64,000 nucleotides of DNA, taken from positions 6,497,072 through 6,561,071 of the forward strand of contig CM026566.1 in NCBI GenBank assembly GCA_015143295.1. Reading direction: 5' to 3'. The position numbers and the translations under genes were made by a program. Below, piece by piece: positions 32,509-43,593 of this stretch (position 1 is its first letter; each line of letters starts with the position of its first letter). The notes under the pieces are model-generated. The model made no database searches and was not told the DNA's origin. It saw only the letters and a list, made by a program, of their open reading frames with translations. The stretch is from Tetracentron sinense (Eukaryota; Streptophyta; Magnoliopsida; Trochodendrales; Trochodendraceae).

Positions 32509-33609
32509 TGTAACGCCCCAAAATACCCCCTAGGAATTAGGATACTTTGGCGACGTCACTTACATTTCAAATCATCCTGCAAAGAGTATACAAGACATGC
32601 TAAATAGTGAACTGAAAATTTCTTTGATGAGTTAACTGTATTCCAAGTTATACAATATGAAATCACAAAAGAAAGTGCGGACAGGCCCGCCAAAATACAT
32701 GAATATAGCCTCCCAAACTCACCCACAGCTCACTCACTTAGAATCTACTACCACCTAATAGTAGCCCTCTACCGGAGGTTCCTCCACAGGTTCCTCAACG
32801 AACTTTTCTTCTACCCAGGGGCCGGGAGCACAGATGTAGAATGGAGCAGTAGCTCCCTCATTACCTGTCGACATAAACGTACGGCTGAGCATGGAAAACT
32901 CAATGTGTACCAAATACTAACCAATAGTCATAGCATAGCAATCAATCACAATATAAAGTAGGAAGCAGTTAGTATAAATAACAGGAAAGAAAACAATATA
33001 TATTTCATGCTTGCATCACATAAAAAGTCGGGAAAAACTTTTGAAACTCATCGTGCACTTGACTCGACTTAAAACACTCTTTTCGTGCTTGAAAACTTGA
33101 CTTATCGTGTTTTGTCATGCTTGTCTTGTTGTATCATGCGTGTCATGCTTGTCATGTCGTGTCATGCTTGCTTGGAATGAAATGCACTTGTGAGGGAGGT
33201 GAGACCCCTCTTATGCAACTTGTGAGGGAAGGTGGTGTGAAACCCCTTCTTATGCAATGCACGTGTCATGCTTGTCATGCGTTTCATGTCATGTATCATG
33301 CTTGCTTGCTTTCTTGGAACCACGAGCACGACATGTAGTCCACGAGTAGGGTTTTAAGCATTAAACACCGTGTTTTGTTTTCAAGGTTTTATTACCGATT
33401 CACGAACACTATGACAAGGCCAAATGAAATGGTTGGTAAATAGAGGTAGGGCATATCTTAAGATATGTTTTGCCTCGCTTTTTGACACGAACAAGAACGC
33501 CCCAAGCATGCATGTTACATTCAATGCATTTCGTTAAAGAGGGGTCTCCCCTACCTCACAAGTTATTTCTCATTTAGGAAGAGGGGTCTCCCCTCCCTCA
33601 CTAGTAGTT
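32509..33609 (-). repeat. Rearranged LTR piece G (E-like)
   Basis: It begins TGTAACGCCCCAAAATACC, the reversed end of an E-like LTR, and up to about 33300 matches E in reverse orientation, including hairpin and small ORF. From about 33350 to 33609 E-like sequence runs in the plus direction (GGGGTCTCCCCT units, ATATGTTTTGCCTCG). It is therefore an inverted junction, not one LTR. It is followed directly by a polypurine tract and the second F LTR. Confidence 0.65.
32755..32874 (-). CDS. LTR-encoded acidic small ORF (G copy, 39 aa)
   Basis: Function unknown. It encodes MSTGNEGATAPFYIC, then APGPWVEEKFVEEPVEEPP and GYY before TAG. It matches E (36834-36953) residue for residue over most of its length, while many codons differ at the third base (Val GTA against GTG, Glu GAA against GAG). 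The reading frame survived although the LTR around it is rearranged and the hairpin stem is partly decayed. The start reads ATGTCGACAGGT, one base different from the others. Confidence 0.5.
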   Translation of the reverse strand: MSTGNEGATAPFYICAPGPWVEEKFVEEPVEEPPVEGYY

Positions 33610-33627
33610 TTTGTAAGGAGGGGAGAT
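33610..33627 (+). other. Polypurine tract before second F LTR
   Basis: TTTTTGTAAGGAGGGGAGAT directly precedes TGTAACG, so this LTR is a 3' LTR. The internal region that should precede it is missing. Confidence 0.6.
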
Positions 33628-34938
33628 TGTAACGATCCAGAATTTTAATATGATAAAATTATACGTTTATGGGTCCATAATAGAGGTTAATTAGTTACTT
33701 ATTCGTTAAATTGGTAAAAAGTGGGTCTTGTTCGGGATTGGATTGTACTAGTAAAATTTCAGTGTTTTTCTTCAAAAATTATGCACAATGTGCGGGTCAA
33801 ATATCTGGACGATCACCTATCATTCCAGTTGCATCGCGTATCGATTCACGAGATCGCGGGGGTCCTAAATGTAAGAAAATGGAGAAAACTAGGAAATTTC
33901 AGATTTTTCAGAATTTAGTGGGACTAGATAATTGTTGGGAATTCTAATAGAAATCCGTGCGGCTGGACCCACAATGTGCTGGTCGGCCGTGAGGATGACC
34001 GTCTGTCGTTTCGGTAGTTAATTATCTCATATGAAGAAACGACAACATTTTTGGTGTCCGAAATCAGAAAATTAGTGGGTTTTACAATTTTCTTCTGGAC
34101 TAAAGTGCAGCTATCAAAACTCAGTATTTTTCCCCGAAATTTTTACAGTAGGTGTCGAACTGCCCCAAGTTCGATCACCTGAAGTTTTGTCATGATCGGG
34201 TGTCATATATCAGGGTTTTGAAGGGTATATGTGTGGAAAAGTGGGAAAATCCTGTCAAACGGTCAAAGTAGTTGACTTAGTCAACTACCACTTTCCACAC
34301 CAAATGATTCATGTGCTTTTGCATATGATCTAAACCCCTTTAAGGCCTATATAAAGGGGGGCAACCCCTCATTTAGGCTCGTGCAAAAGAAAATAGTAAA
34401 CCCATTTTTGCTGTCTGTGGGTTTTAGAGACAGAAAGTGAGGAGAGAGAAAGGAAGAGATAGAAAGACGAGACAGAAAGGAAGAAAGAGAAAAGAAAAGG
34501 AAGGTCCCCTTGGGTTTTTTGACGCCCCCGATGCATTGGAGGCGTTCGATTTCTTCCCCGGTGTCTCGATTTACGTGTAGTGAGAGAAACAGAGAAATCT
34601 AAAGAGAGAAAGTAAAGGTTTGAGGGCAAGGAGCTTCACCTTGGGGTTGATCATCCTCCCGAGCGCTTTGGTGGTGTCCGTTTTGGTCCTAGATGACTCG
34701 AAGTGCATGACAGAGGTAAAATCCCTCTCTATCTCTTCTCTTTTTCCTTATTTATACTATATTTTTATGTGGAATGTCATATTTAATTAATGACATGAAT
34801 GGAAAAGGGTCTGAGACCCCGTGGATGTGTTATGGGAAGGTGGTTGTGCGTGGAAAATGAGTAGAGAGGTGCAGCCCTTGGTCTCGGGTCTCAAAACCCC
34901 AGATTTAGACTCACTGTCTAAAAGGTGTGGATGGAAAA
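33628..34938 (+). repeat. F-family LTR, right copy, first part
   Basis: It aligns with 29124-30441 at high identity, including the TATA, GA-rich leader and GTTTGAGGGCAAGGAGC region. It is interrupted after GGATGGAAAA by element E and resumes at 41186. Confidence 0.85.
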
Positions 34939-35202
34939 TGTATAACCCCAGAACTTTTGCTCATGTCTTGGAATGTGTGCCAAGGCATGATACCTTGTAA
35001 TCCCAAAATTTCATGAAATGAGAATTTGATACTTCGATGGAATTGTGTCAAGAATGCTATAATTAATTAGATAAGTTATTCAATAAAGCCTATAAGCTTT
35101 AAAGAGGTCCTAGTCATGTTTAGAAGATGTTAGAATAGAAGTAGAATAGGTCCAAATAGTAGGAATGGGTGAAAAATGGTCTCAGTATAAAAAATTGCAG
35201 AG

Positions 35203-35387
35203 CACCGATTGCTCGGTCCATGGAGCGATCGATCGGTCCACAACCGATCGATCGGAGGCTATCGACTTGTTGAAAATTTTGTATGGGTAAATTTTCCAGA
35301 GAGCTTGTTTTTGACTGAGAGCTCGGTCATATCACCGGTCGCTCGGTGGCTAACCGATCGATCGGTCATAACCACCGATCGCTCGGT
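35203..35387 (+). promoter_or_regulatory. CGATCGATCGG palindrome array in E 5' LTR
   Basis: The same two-cluster layout as A, with several units decayed (GAGAGCTCGGTC, ACCGGTCGCTCGGT). Confidence 0.6.
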
Positions 35388-36297
35388 CTTCGTATTTTTT
35401 CAGAAATTTCAGTCAGGGTATTTTAGTCTTTTGGGCGATTCACTCATGCCTTAAAGGCTTTGCCCGAGCCTTGAGGGCTTCATTCACACACTTAGAGTAT
35501 TTTGAGAGCTAGAGAAATAGGAGAAGGGTTTCTAAACCTAGGGTTTGCTTTTGGAGAGAAATCAAGGGGGTTTTAAGAACCCTAGATCACTCGAGCTCGT
35601 TTTCCTTCAAGTTCTTGGTTCCAGCTCGTGAGGAGCACTTTCCCCAAGCTAGGGCAGCGACTCACGCACGTTTTTCCAAGGAGTTTCTTCCCTCATTTTT
35701 CAAGGTCAGTACTTTTTACTACCCTCCTAGTTATAGTTTTCCTTTTTCTTTCCCGATTCTTTGTTTTCTTCTCATCTATGAATGTGCCATGAGTTGTGAA
35801 TGGTGTGAATGGAGAGGGAGGTTGGCGATTGGATGCCGTGTGGAATGTGATGTAGTGAATGGAATGGGAAGGGTATTTTATCAATAACAGCTATACATTT
35901 ATTGCGAATATTAAGCCACCTAGAAAAGCATGACATAGGCTTAACAAATTATGTACACACCCCTTGTTTGATGAAATGCCAAGGTGAATGAAATGAATTA
36001 TAAATTAAGGAAATGCATGCTTAATTACGTATGTAACTTGTTAGGACTTATGATAGTGTGAGACCTTGTTTTTCCCTAAATTTCATGAATGTTTATTTCT
36101 TTAAAATTTGCGTGTGCTACATATTGTGAAATCTCCAATTGTCATATTTAATTCCAAATGTAAGTATGCACACGATTTCACGAGCACGGCATGCATGACA
36201 TGATTTACCGAGGCTTTTCAAGAATGAGAATTAGAGGTGGGACATATGCTACGATATGTTTTACCTCGGTTTTGGCAAAAACAAGACTATCATGCAT

Positions 36298-36540
36298 AAA
36301 GAAGGGTTTCCCTTCCCTCGCAAGTGCATTTAGGAAGAAGGGTCTCCCTTCCCTCACAAGTAGTTTACTTTCCGAGTAAGCATGGAACATGACATGACAA
36401 GCATGAACATTTACGAAGAAGGGTCTCCCTTCCCTAACAAGTAGTTTACTTTCCGGATAAGCATGGAACATGACATGACAATCATGAGCATTTAGGAAGA
36501 AGGGTTTCCCTTCCCTCACAAGTAGTTTACTTTTCCAAGC
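36298..36540. repeat. 80-bp tandem array in E 5' LTR
   Basis: Units with GAAGGGTCTCCCTTCCCTCA and AGCATGGAACATGACATGAC. GAAGGG recurs at 36337, 36417 and 36497 (80 bp), plus a partial unit at 36301. The right LTR has the same array at 40165-40500. Confidence 0.85.
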
Positions 36541-36796
36541 AAGCATGGCATGGCATGACACGACATGATACGACAAGACAAGACAGACAAGACAAGTTTT
36601 CAAGCACGAAAAAGGGCAATTTACGTCATGTCAAGTGCACGACGTTTTCAAGGATTTTATCAGCTTTTATGAATGCAAGCATGATTATAACTGCTTTACT
36701 TTCTTGTGATGATATGAATTATTCCTGTCTTATATATGTGAACTGCTTCTTGTTTCTATACTGCTATGGATTTGCTATGACTGTTGGTTAGTATTG

Positions 36797-36828
36797 GTAC
36801 CCGCTGAGTATTCCATGCTCAGCCATAC
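36797..36828 (+). other. Conserved hairpin, E copy
   Basis: GCTGAG, loop TATTCCATG, CTCAGC; outer GTAC / ATAC can still form three pairs. Confidence 0.6.
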
Positions 36829-36833
36829 TTCTT

Positions 36834-36953
36834 ATGTCGGCAGGTGATAGCGGAGCGGCTGCTCCTTTTGATATCTGTGCTCCTAGCCCTTGGGTGGAGG
36901 AGGAGTACGTCGAGGAACCTGTAGAGGAACCTCCGGTAGCGGGTTATTATTAG
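36834..36953 (+). CDS. LTR-encoded acidic small ORF (E copy, 39 aa)
   Basis: Function unknown. It encodes MSAGDSGAAAPFDIC, then APSPWVEEEYVEEPVEEPP and GYY, followed by TAG. It belongs to the same family as the A, B, D, S and G ORFs: invariant M-S-[AT]-G start, PFDIC core, PW-VEE. The Glu-rich repeat VEEPVEEPP is shared only with G. It has about a dozen acidic and no basic residues. The hairpin lies 5 nt upstream. The copy expected in the right LTR (about 40772) is broken, but that stretch is poor-quality sequence. Confidence 0.55.
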   Translation: MSAGDSGAAAPFDICAPSPWVEEEYVEEPVEEPPVAGYY

Positions 36954-37258
36954 GGGTGGTAGATTCTGAGTGAACAGCTGTGGGTGAGTTGAGAGATAGA
37001 TGTTCATGTATTTTGGCGGGCCTGTCCGCACTTTCTTTTGTGTATCTTTTCTGTAAACTTGGATCACATATGTATACATAGAGGTTTAGTTAAGTCTTCC
37101 GCTATGCTATGATAGAGTATGTTTCCGCTATTTATGTCCTCTTTGTATATGCTTTGTGGGTTTTTGCAGGATGGTTTGTCAAGCAAGTCATGTAAGTCAT
37201 GATTAGTCGTCCAAAGTTCACTCTAACTCCTCGGGTGGGTTTTGGGTCGCGATAGAAG

Positions 37259-37269
37259 TGGTACAGAGC
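37259..37269 (+). other. Degraded primer-binding site of E
   Basis: TGGTACAGAGC, one base pair of TGGTATCAGAGC missing, just inside the left LTR. Confidence 0.65.
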
Positions 37270-37324
37270 TTAGGCTTTAGGTCTTTAGGGTCACTTAGAG
37301 TCTATACCATGGCTTGACAAGAGC

Positions 37325-38710
37325 CTATGTCGGGAAACAAGTTAGGAAGGAAGTTGCCAAGGATAGTGAAGACTTTTCTCTCACTAGCCATGGTGCTGTT
37401 ACATTCAAGGGAAGACTTTGTGTCCCAGCCAATGCGGATCTTCGGAGGGAGATTATGGATGAAGCACACCGTTTGAAGTACACAGTGCATCCTGGGGGTA
37501 CAAAGATGTACCGGAACCTCAAGAGTTACTTTTGATGGCAGAATATAAAGAGGGATGTTGTGGAGTATGTGGCACGGTGCTTGGTGTGCCAGCAGGTGAA
37601 GGCAGAACAATTGAGGCTGGCGGGTCTATTACAGTCTCTCCCTATTCCCGAGTGGAAATGGGAGAACATCTCCATGGACTTCATCATTGTCTTGCCAAAA
37701 ACGGTAAGAAGCTCAGATGCGATTTGGGTTGTGGTGGATCGTTTAACAAAGTCCATGCACTTCTTACCCTACCGGACTACTTTCAACTCTAGCCAGTTGG
37801 CCACACTGTATATCAAGGAAGTGGTACGGTTGCATGGGGTGCTAGTCAGTGTTGTGTCAGATCGGGATTCAAGATTCACGTCAAGATTCTGGAAAAGTTT
37901 TCAGGAAGCTATGGGTTCCCGACTTGATTTCAGCACCGCCTTTCATCCACAAACGGATGGACAAACTGAGAGGGTGAACCAAGTCATTGAAGACATGCTT
38001 CGAGCTTGTATGCTGGATTTCAAAGGCAGTTGGGTAGAGCACTTGCCTTTGGTTGAATTCACCTATAACAATAGCTATCAGGAGAGCATCCAAATGGCAC
38101 CATTTGAGGCCTTATATGGGTGAAGCTACAGGTCTCCTCTCTATTGGGATGAGGTAGGAGAGAGGAAGGTATTGGGTCTAGAGTTGATCGAGCAAACTGC
38201 TAGTACAGTCAAGATCATCCGGGATCGGTTGAAAGCCGCTCAAGATCATCAAAAGAGCTATGCAGACACGCGCCGTAGGGACTTCAATTCCAGGTTGGGG
38301 ATCAAGTCTTTGTGAAGGTATCTCCTAGCAAAGGGATTATGAGATTTAGCATGCGAGGAAAGCTTAGTCCTCGGTATGTTGGACTGTTTGAGATTATCAT
38401 GAGAGTTGGTGAAGTTGCTTACAGAGTAGCTCTTCCGCCTCACATGGCCGCGGTTCACAACGTTTTCCACGTGTCTATGCTTCGGAAGTACATTGCGGAC
38501 CCTTCGCATGTCATAGAGTTGGAACCGTTGGAAATTTGAGAGGATCTCACTTTGGTGAGAAGCCGGTTCACATTTTGGATTGGAAAGATCAAGTCCTTCG
38601 TAACAAGACGATTCCGTTGGTTCTTGTATAGTGGCAACATCATGCTCGAGAAGAGGCTACATGGCAATATGAGGCTGAAGTCAAAGCGAAGTACCTAGAA
38701 TTGTTTGAAT
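37325..38710 (+). pseudogene. E integrase fragment with chromodomain-like tail
   Basis: The frame begins just upstream of integrase (TFKGRLCVPAN), then [53 protein letters not shown] and GRSPLYWDEVGERK-like sequence. KLSPRYVGLFEI and a decayed tail follow. Stops include TGA at 37533 (a Trp in A), TGA at 38121 and TGA at 38537. Frameshifts occur near 38295 and after 38540. It joins the PBS region directly, so everything from gag to RNase H was deleted. Confidence 0.88.
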
Positions 38711-38810
38711 GAATTTGTATAGGTTTGCTATATGACTTGTGATTTTGTTTTGGTTTGTAATGCATGTATAGTCCAAATTTCGAGGACAAAATTTTTGTAA
38801 GGGGGGAGGA

Positions 38811-41185
38811 TGTAGAACCCCGGAACTTTTTCTCATGTCTTGGAATGTGTGCCAAGGTATGATACCTTGTAATCCCAAATTTTATGAAATGAGAATTTGA
38901 AACTTCGATGGAATTGTGTCAAGAATGCTATAATCAATTAGATAAATTATTCAATAAAGCCTATAAGCTTTAAAGAGATCTTAGTCAAGTTTAGAAGATG
39001 TTAGAATAGAAGTAGAATGGGTCCAAATAGTAGGAATGGGGTGAAAAATGGTCTCAGTATAGAAAATTACAGAGCACCGATCGCTCGATCCATGGAGCGA
39101 TCGATCAGTCCACAACCGATCGATCGGAGGCTATCGATTGGTTGAAAATTTCATATGGGAAAATTTTTCAGAGAGCTTGTTTTTGACCGAGAGCTTGGTC
39201 ATATCACCTGTCGCACGGTGGACAACCAATTCATCGGTCATAACCACCGATCGCTCAGTCTTCGCATTTTTTTCAGAAATTTCGGTAAGGGTGTTTTAGT
39301 CTTTTGGGCGATTCACTCATGCCTTAAAGGCTTTGCCCGAAACTTGAGGGCTTCATTCACACACTTAGAGTATTTTGAGAGTTAGAGAAAGAGGAGAAGG
39401 GTTTCTAAACCTAGGGTTTGCTTTTGGGGAGAAATCAAGGGGGTTTCAAGAACCCTAGATCACTCAAGCTCGTTTTCCTTCAAGTTCTCGGTTCAAGCTC
39501 GTGAGGAGCACTTTCCCCAAGCTAGGGCAGCGACTCACGCACGTTTTTGCAAGGATTTTCTTCCCTAATTTGTCAAGGCCGGTACTTTTTACTACCCTCC
39601 TAGTTATAGTTTCCCTTTTTCTTTCCCTATTCTTTGTTTTCTTCTCATCTATGAATGTGCCATGAGTTGTGAATGGTGTGAATGGAGAGGGAGGTTGGCG
39701 ATTGGATGCCGTGTGGAATGTGATGTAGTGAATGGAATGGGAAGGGTATTTTATCAATAATAAATGCACATGTATTGTGAATATTAAGCCACCTAGAAAG
39801 CATGACATAGGCTTAACAAATAATGTACACACCCCATGTTTGATGAAATGCCAAGGTGAATGAAATGAATTATAAATTAAGGAAATGTATGCTTAACTAC
39901 ATATGTAACTTGTTAAGACTTATGATAGTGTGAGACCTTGTTTTTCCCTAAATGTCATGAATGTTTATTTGTTTAAAATTTGCGATGTGTACATATTGGG
40001 AAATCTCCAAATGTCCATATTTAATTCCAAATGTAAGCTGCACATGATTTCACGGGCACGGCATGCATGACATGATTTACCGAGGCTTTTCAAGAACGAG
40101 AATTAGAGGTGGGACATATCCTACAATATTTTTACCTCGCTTTTGGCAAGAACAAGACTATCATGCATAAAGAAGGGTTTCCCTTCCCTCGCAAGTGCAT
40201 TTAGGAAGAAGGGTTTCCCTTCCCTTACAAGTAGTTTACTTTCTGAGCAAGCATGGAACATGGACATGACAAGCATGAACATTTACGAAGAAGGGTCTCC
40301 CTTCCCTCACAAGTAGTTTACTTTGTGAGCAAGCATGGAACATGACATGACAAGCATGAGCATTTTGGAAGAAGGGTCTCCCTTCCTTGACAAGTAGTTT
40401 ACTTTCGGGCAAGGATGGAGCCTGACATGACAAGCAAGAGCATTTAGGAAGAAGGGCTTCCCTTCCCTCACAAGTAGTTTACTTTTCTAAGCAAGCATGA
40501 CATGGCATGACACGACATGATACGACAAGACAAGACAAGTTTCAAGCCCAAAAAAGGGTAATTTAAGTCAAGTCAAGTACACGACATTTCAAGGATTTAT
40601 TGGCTTTTATGAATGTAAGCATGATATAACTGCTTTACTTTCTTCTAATGATATGAATTGTTCCTACCTTATATATGTGAACTGCTTCCTATTTCTATAC
40701 TGCTATGGATTTGCTATAACTGTGGAGGGTAGCATTGGGTACCCATGAGTATTCCTTATGCTCAGCGGACTTTTATGTAGGGATGGTGATAGCGGGGGTG
40801 CCCTTTTGATATCTGGCTCAGAGCCTTGGCGTGGAGGAGTAGTCGAGGAACGGTGGAAGGAACCTCGGTGGGGGTTATCTTAGGGGTGATAGATCTGACA
40901 TGGTGAAAACAGCTGTGGGTGCGTTGAGGGTAATGGTTCATGTATTTTGGGCGGGCTGTCCACACTTTCTTTTGTGTCTCTTTGGTGTCCGCTTGATCAC
41001 TGATGTATACATAGAGGTATTGGTAAGTCTTCTCGCTGATGCTATGTTAGGTATGTTTCCGCGATTATGTCTTCTTTGTTATGCTATCGTGGGTATTTGC
41101 CGGGATCAGTTGTCAAGAGGTCATGCAAGTCTCGATTAGTCGTCCAAAGTTCAACTCTAACTCTAGGTGGGTTTGGGTCACGCCA
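38811..41185 (+). repeat. 3' LTR of element E
   Basis: It starts TGTAGAACCCC after AAGGGGGGAGGA and is collinear with 34939-37254. Up to about 40720 differences are mostly substitutions. Beyond that, many one-base indels appear. Confidence 0.82.
39077..39259 (+). promoter_or_regulatory. CGATCGATCGG palindrome array in E 3' LTR
   Basis: Same array as 35203-35387, somewhat decayed. Confidence 0.55.
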
Positions 41186-42659
41186 GAAAAAAGGATCGAA
41201 ACCCTGGGAAATTATGATTTTTGTGGACTCTGGGAGCCCAGGCTTGAGTCCCGGAGTGTAACTTGTCTCCTCCCCTGGCGGTGTTGAAACGTTGTTGTTT
41301 TACAGGGGGTATAAGGCTCTAGATACATTACCATTGCCGGAAACGTTCCCTAAACAAGCGGTGTGTTACCGGATTGGTTCGGGCGTTAGTCGAGATTTCG
41401 TATTAACCACAGGCGAGGCTGGGTTAATTGGGGTTAACCTATGGTTAGACAACTAACCCAGCTGTGAAGTATAATACTCTGATGATAGTCGGGGTGGGTA
41501 GATTTGATATCATAGATATCTTTGGCTAGGCTGGTTGGTGGTATTATGTGAGTTTCTGTGATTGATGTCGAGAGTGGGTTAGGGGTTTGTGATATCCATA
41601 AGATCTTCTTTGGCAGGTCAGAGTGGTGTCATTATGTAATCTCTTTGAAGATCGTCGGGAGGTGGGTGGAGTTGAATACCATAAGAGCATCTTTGTAGGT
41701 TAGAGTGGTGGTATTATATAATCCTTGTGACGATGTCGGGGGTGGGGGGATTGATATCCATAGATCTCCTTGGCTAGTCTGGAGTGGTGGGGTTAGTAAT
41801 CCTGTGACTGATATGGGAGGGGTGAATTTGATATCCATCGACTCATTTTGGTAGGTATGGGAGTGGTTGAGGTAATTAGTCCCGGGACTAATGCGAGAAG
41901 TGGGTGGATTGATGTCCCTAGATCCTTTTGACGAGGAAAGTTAAGTGATGGTTGTACTATTTGAAAGAGATTGTCATGAGGACAGGTTCTCCTATGGCTG
42001 AGTCAGAGTGTATGATCTTGGGTGGTCTAAAGGTCAAGGTCTGATTTGAATGGGCGTAGCGATCAATTGTAGCGAGTAGTGAACGCAGGGATAAAAGTTG
42101 TTATGCGGATGAGGATGGCGATCGATTCTATGGACCAAGAATAAAGAGTTGGGGAGCGGTTATCTGATTCGGTAATCTAGGTTGTGAACTAGTTGATATG
42201 GATGAATTTGGACAATGGAAAAATATTTGGAGGTTAGGAACAGGGTTAAAGTAAAAATAACTCTGGGTGACCTAGGTCACGATTGACGATAGTATTTACT
42301 ATTGTAATATAGAAATGGAGGTAGTATTATATCTTTTTGGGGGGGATGGGTATACTAGTGGAAAATCGTCTAGATGGATTGTGGATTTTCTGGTCTAGGC
42401 CACTCCTCTCATTTGATATTTAGATCGACGCATGGTCAGCTTGATCGAGTTTGGAAAAGTGTTCCAAGCAGGTGTGAGGTATCGTAGTGTTATGATGGGT
42501 TATGGTGAGTCCAATTTATTAATTATGTAAGTTTAAGACAGTTGAAAAATTCTCGTATTTTTGCAGGTAAAGTCTTTCACATGAGCCGGTTATGGACAAG
42601 AGAGCATGAGTCTCGGAACTTAGTTTCCTAGGCGCGGGTTGGGGCGGGGGGGGGTCACA
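41186..42659 (+). repeat. F-family LTR, right copy, second part
   Basis: It continues from 34938: the AAAAGG-TC-GA-ACC region, TTAATTGGGGTTAACC, degenerate 85-bp units (41470-41940), GAGGACAGGTTCTC, and an end near GGGGTCACA (42659). Confidence 0.65.
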
Positions 42660-43493
42660 ATAGTACCATAAAGATGGCGGTCCCAGCCTCTGAATTTTCT
42701 AATCGGGTAAATTCCCATGCTCCGTAGGCTGGAAGCGAGGGAAGTACGGTACCATTTCGCTCATATTTGAGTCTGTGATGCTATATCAGCTTAGCCAAGG
42801 CAGCAATAGCTCTAGGCTTCCAGCATTGTAACCTCAGGTTCTCATTGGGGGATCGTTCTTTATCACGAAAAAACAACCGCTTCTTCCTATTAGCACTCGG
42901 GATACCAAAATATAAGTCATCAAAAAGATCCTCCAAAATATATCACTCATTATCCTTAATCCTCTCTAGTCTGGTTGGAATATTTCTCAATATCGTGGAG
43001 ATGCTATCTATTAGTGTTCACTCATATCTACCCAAGTTTCAAATCGTTGTTTGATTTCTAACAAGAGTGGATCGATTAGATTTGTTATGATGGTTTATTG
43101 CTTTAGCTTAATACCAACTGTAAGCCTGAACCTGTGTTAGGGAAAAAAACGTTCGAGACGCGTGCTATCGTCATAACCCACATGCGGATGACGTTACCCG
43201 TGCGAAATATGAGAATTTTTACTTTCTTTGAGCTTATATCTCACTCTAAATGGTTATCCCACTTCACCCATCCTAAGTTACATCTTTACTCATGGCACCA
43301 TCGCCTTAATTTTGGCGCTTGAAAACTGCGCCGGAACACTTTAGACTCTAGCCCGTACTGCTTCCGAATTGAACCTCCACAAGCAAGGAGTGTTCGCATC
43401 GCGTCCCCCCCCCATCCACATTCATCTCGGCTATTTCTCCCTATACCTACCCCCCATTCCGCTATCTACTCCGTAGGCCCTCATTCTCTTCTC
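42660..43493 (-). other. Noisy sequence, partly F LTR in reverse
   Basis: Near 43310-43440 it carries AACTGCGCCGGAACACTTT and CATCTCGGCTATTT. These are reverse complements of F LTR positions 32300-32440. The rest is not recognisable. Confidence 0.4.
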
Positions 43494-43593
43494 NNNNNNN
43501 NNNNNNNNNNNNNNNNNNNNNNNNNNNNNNNNNNNNNNNNNNNNNNNNNNNNNNNNNNNNNNNNNNNNNNNNNNNNNNNNNNNNNNNNNNNNN
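43494..43593. other. Assembly gap (100 N)
   Basis: Exactly 100 N, the usual placeholder for a gap of unknown size. Confidence 0.98.

Larger units (their letters stand above)
35705..36843 (+). other. Putative leader intron in E 5' LTR
   Basis: Donor TTCAAG/GTCAGTAC and acceptor ATGTCGGCAG/GT. It contains the 80-bp array. Position equals the candidates in A, B, D and S. Confidence 0.4.
34939..37254 (+). repeat. 5' LTR of element E
   Basis: It starts TGTATAACCCC and ends GGGTCGCGATA (decayed GACA). It contains the palindrome array, donor at 35705, 80-bp array, hairpin, acceptor at 36843 and small ORF. Length 2316 bp. Confidence 0.88.
34939..41185 (+). mobile_element. Ty3/gypsy element E, internally deleted
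   Basis: It has two LTRs (34939-37254 and 38811-41185) around only about 1.55 kb of internal DNA: a degraded PBS, an integrase region, and a polypurine tract. Gag, protease, RT and RNase H are absent. A 5-bp duplication GAAAA (34934-34938 and 41186-41190) and resumption of F LTR sequence on the right prove insertion into the F LTR. It is non-autonomous. The last 460 bp of the right LTR are of poor sequence quality. Confidence 0.88.
40720..43493. other. Probable low-accuracy assembly segment
   Basis: The sequence matches known LTR parts (36785-37254, then 30440-32500) but with single-base insertions and deletions every 10-20 bp, unlike the decay by substitution seen elsewhere. It runs up to a 100-N gap. 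Short ORFs here should not be trusted. Confidence 0.7.
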
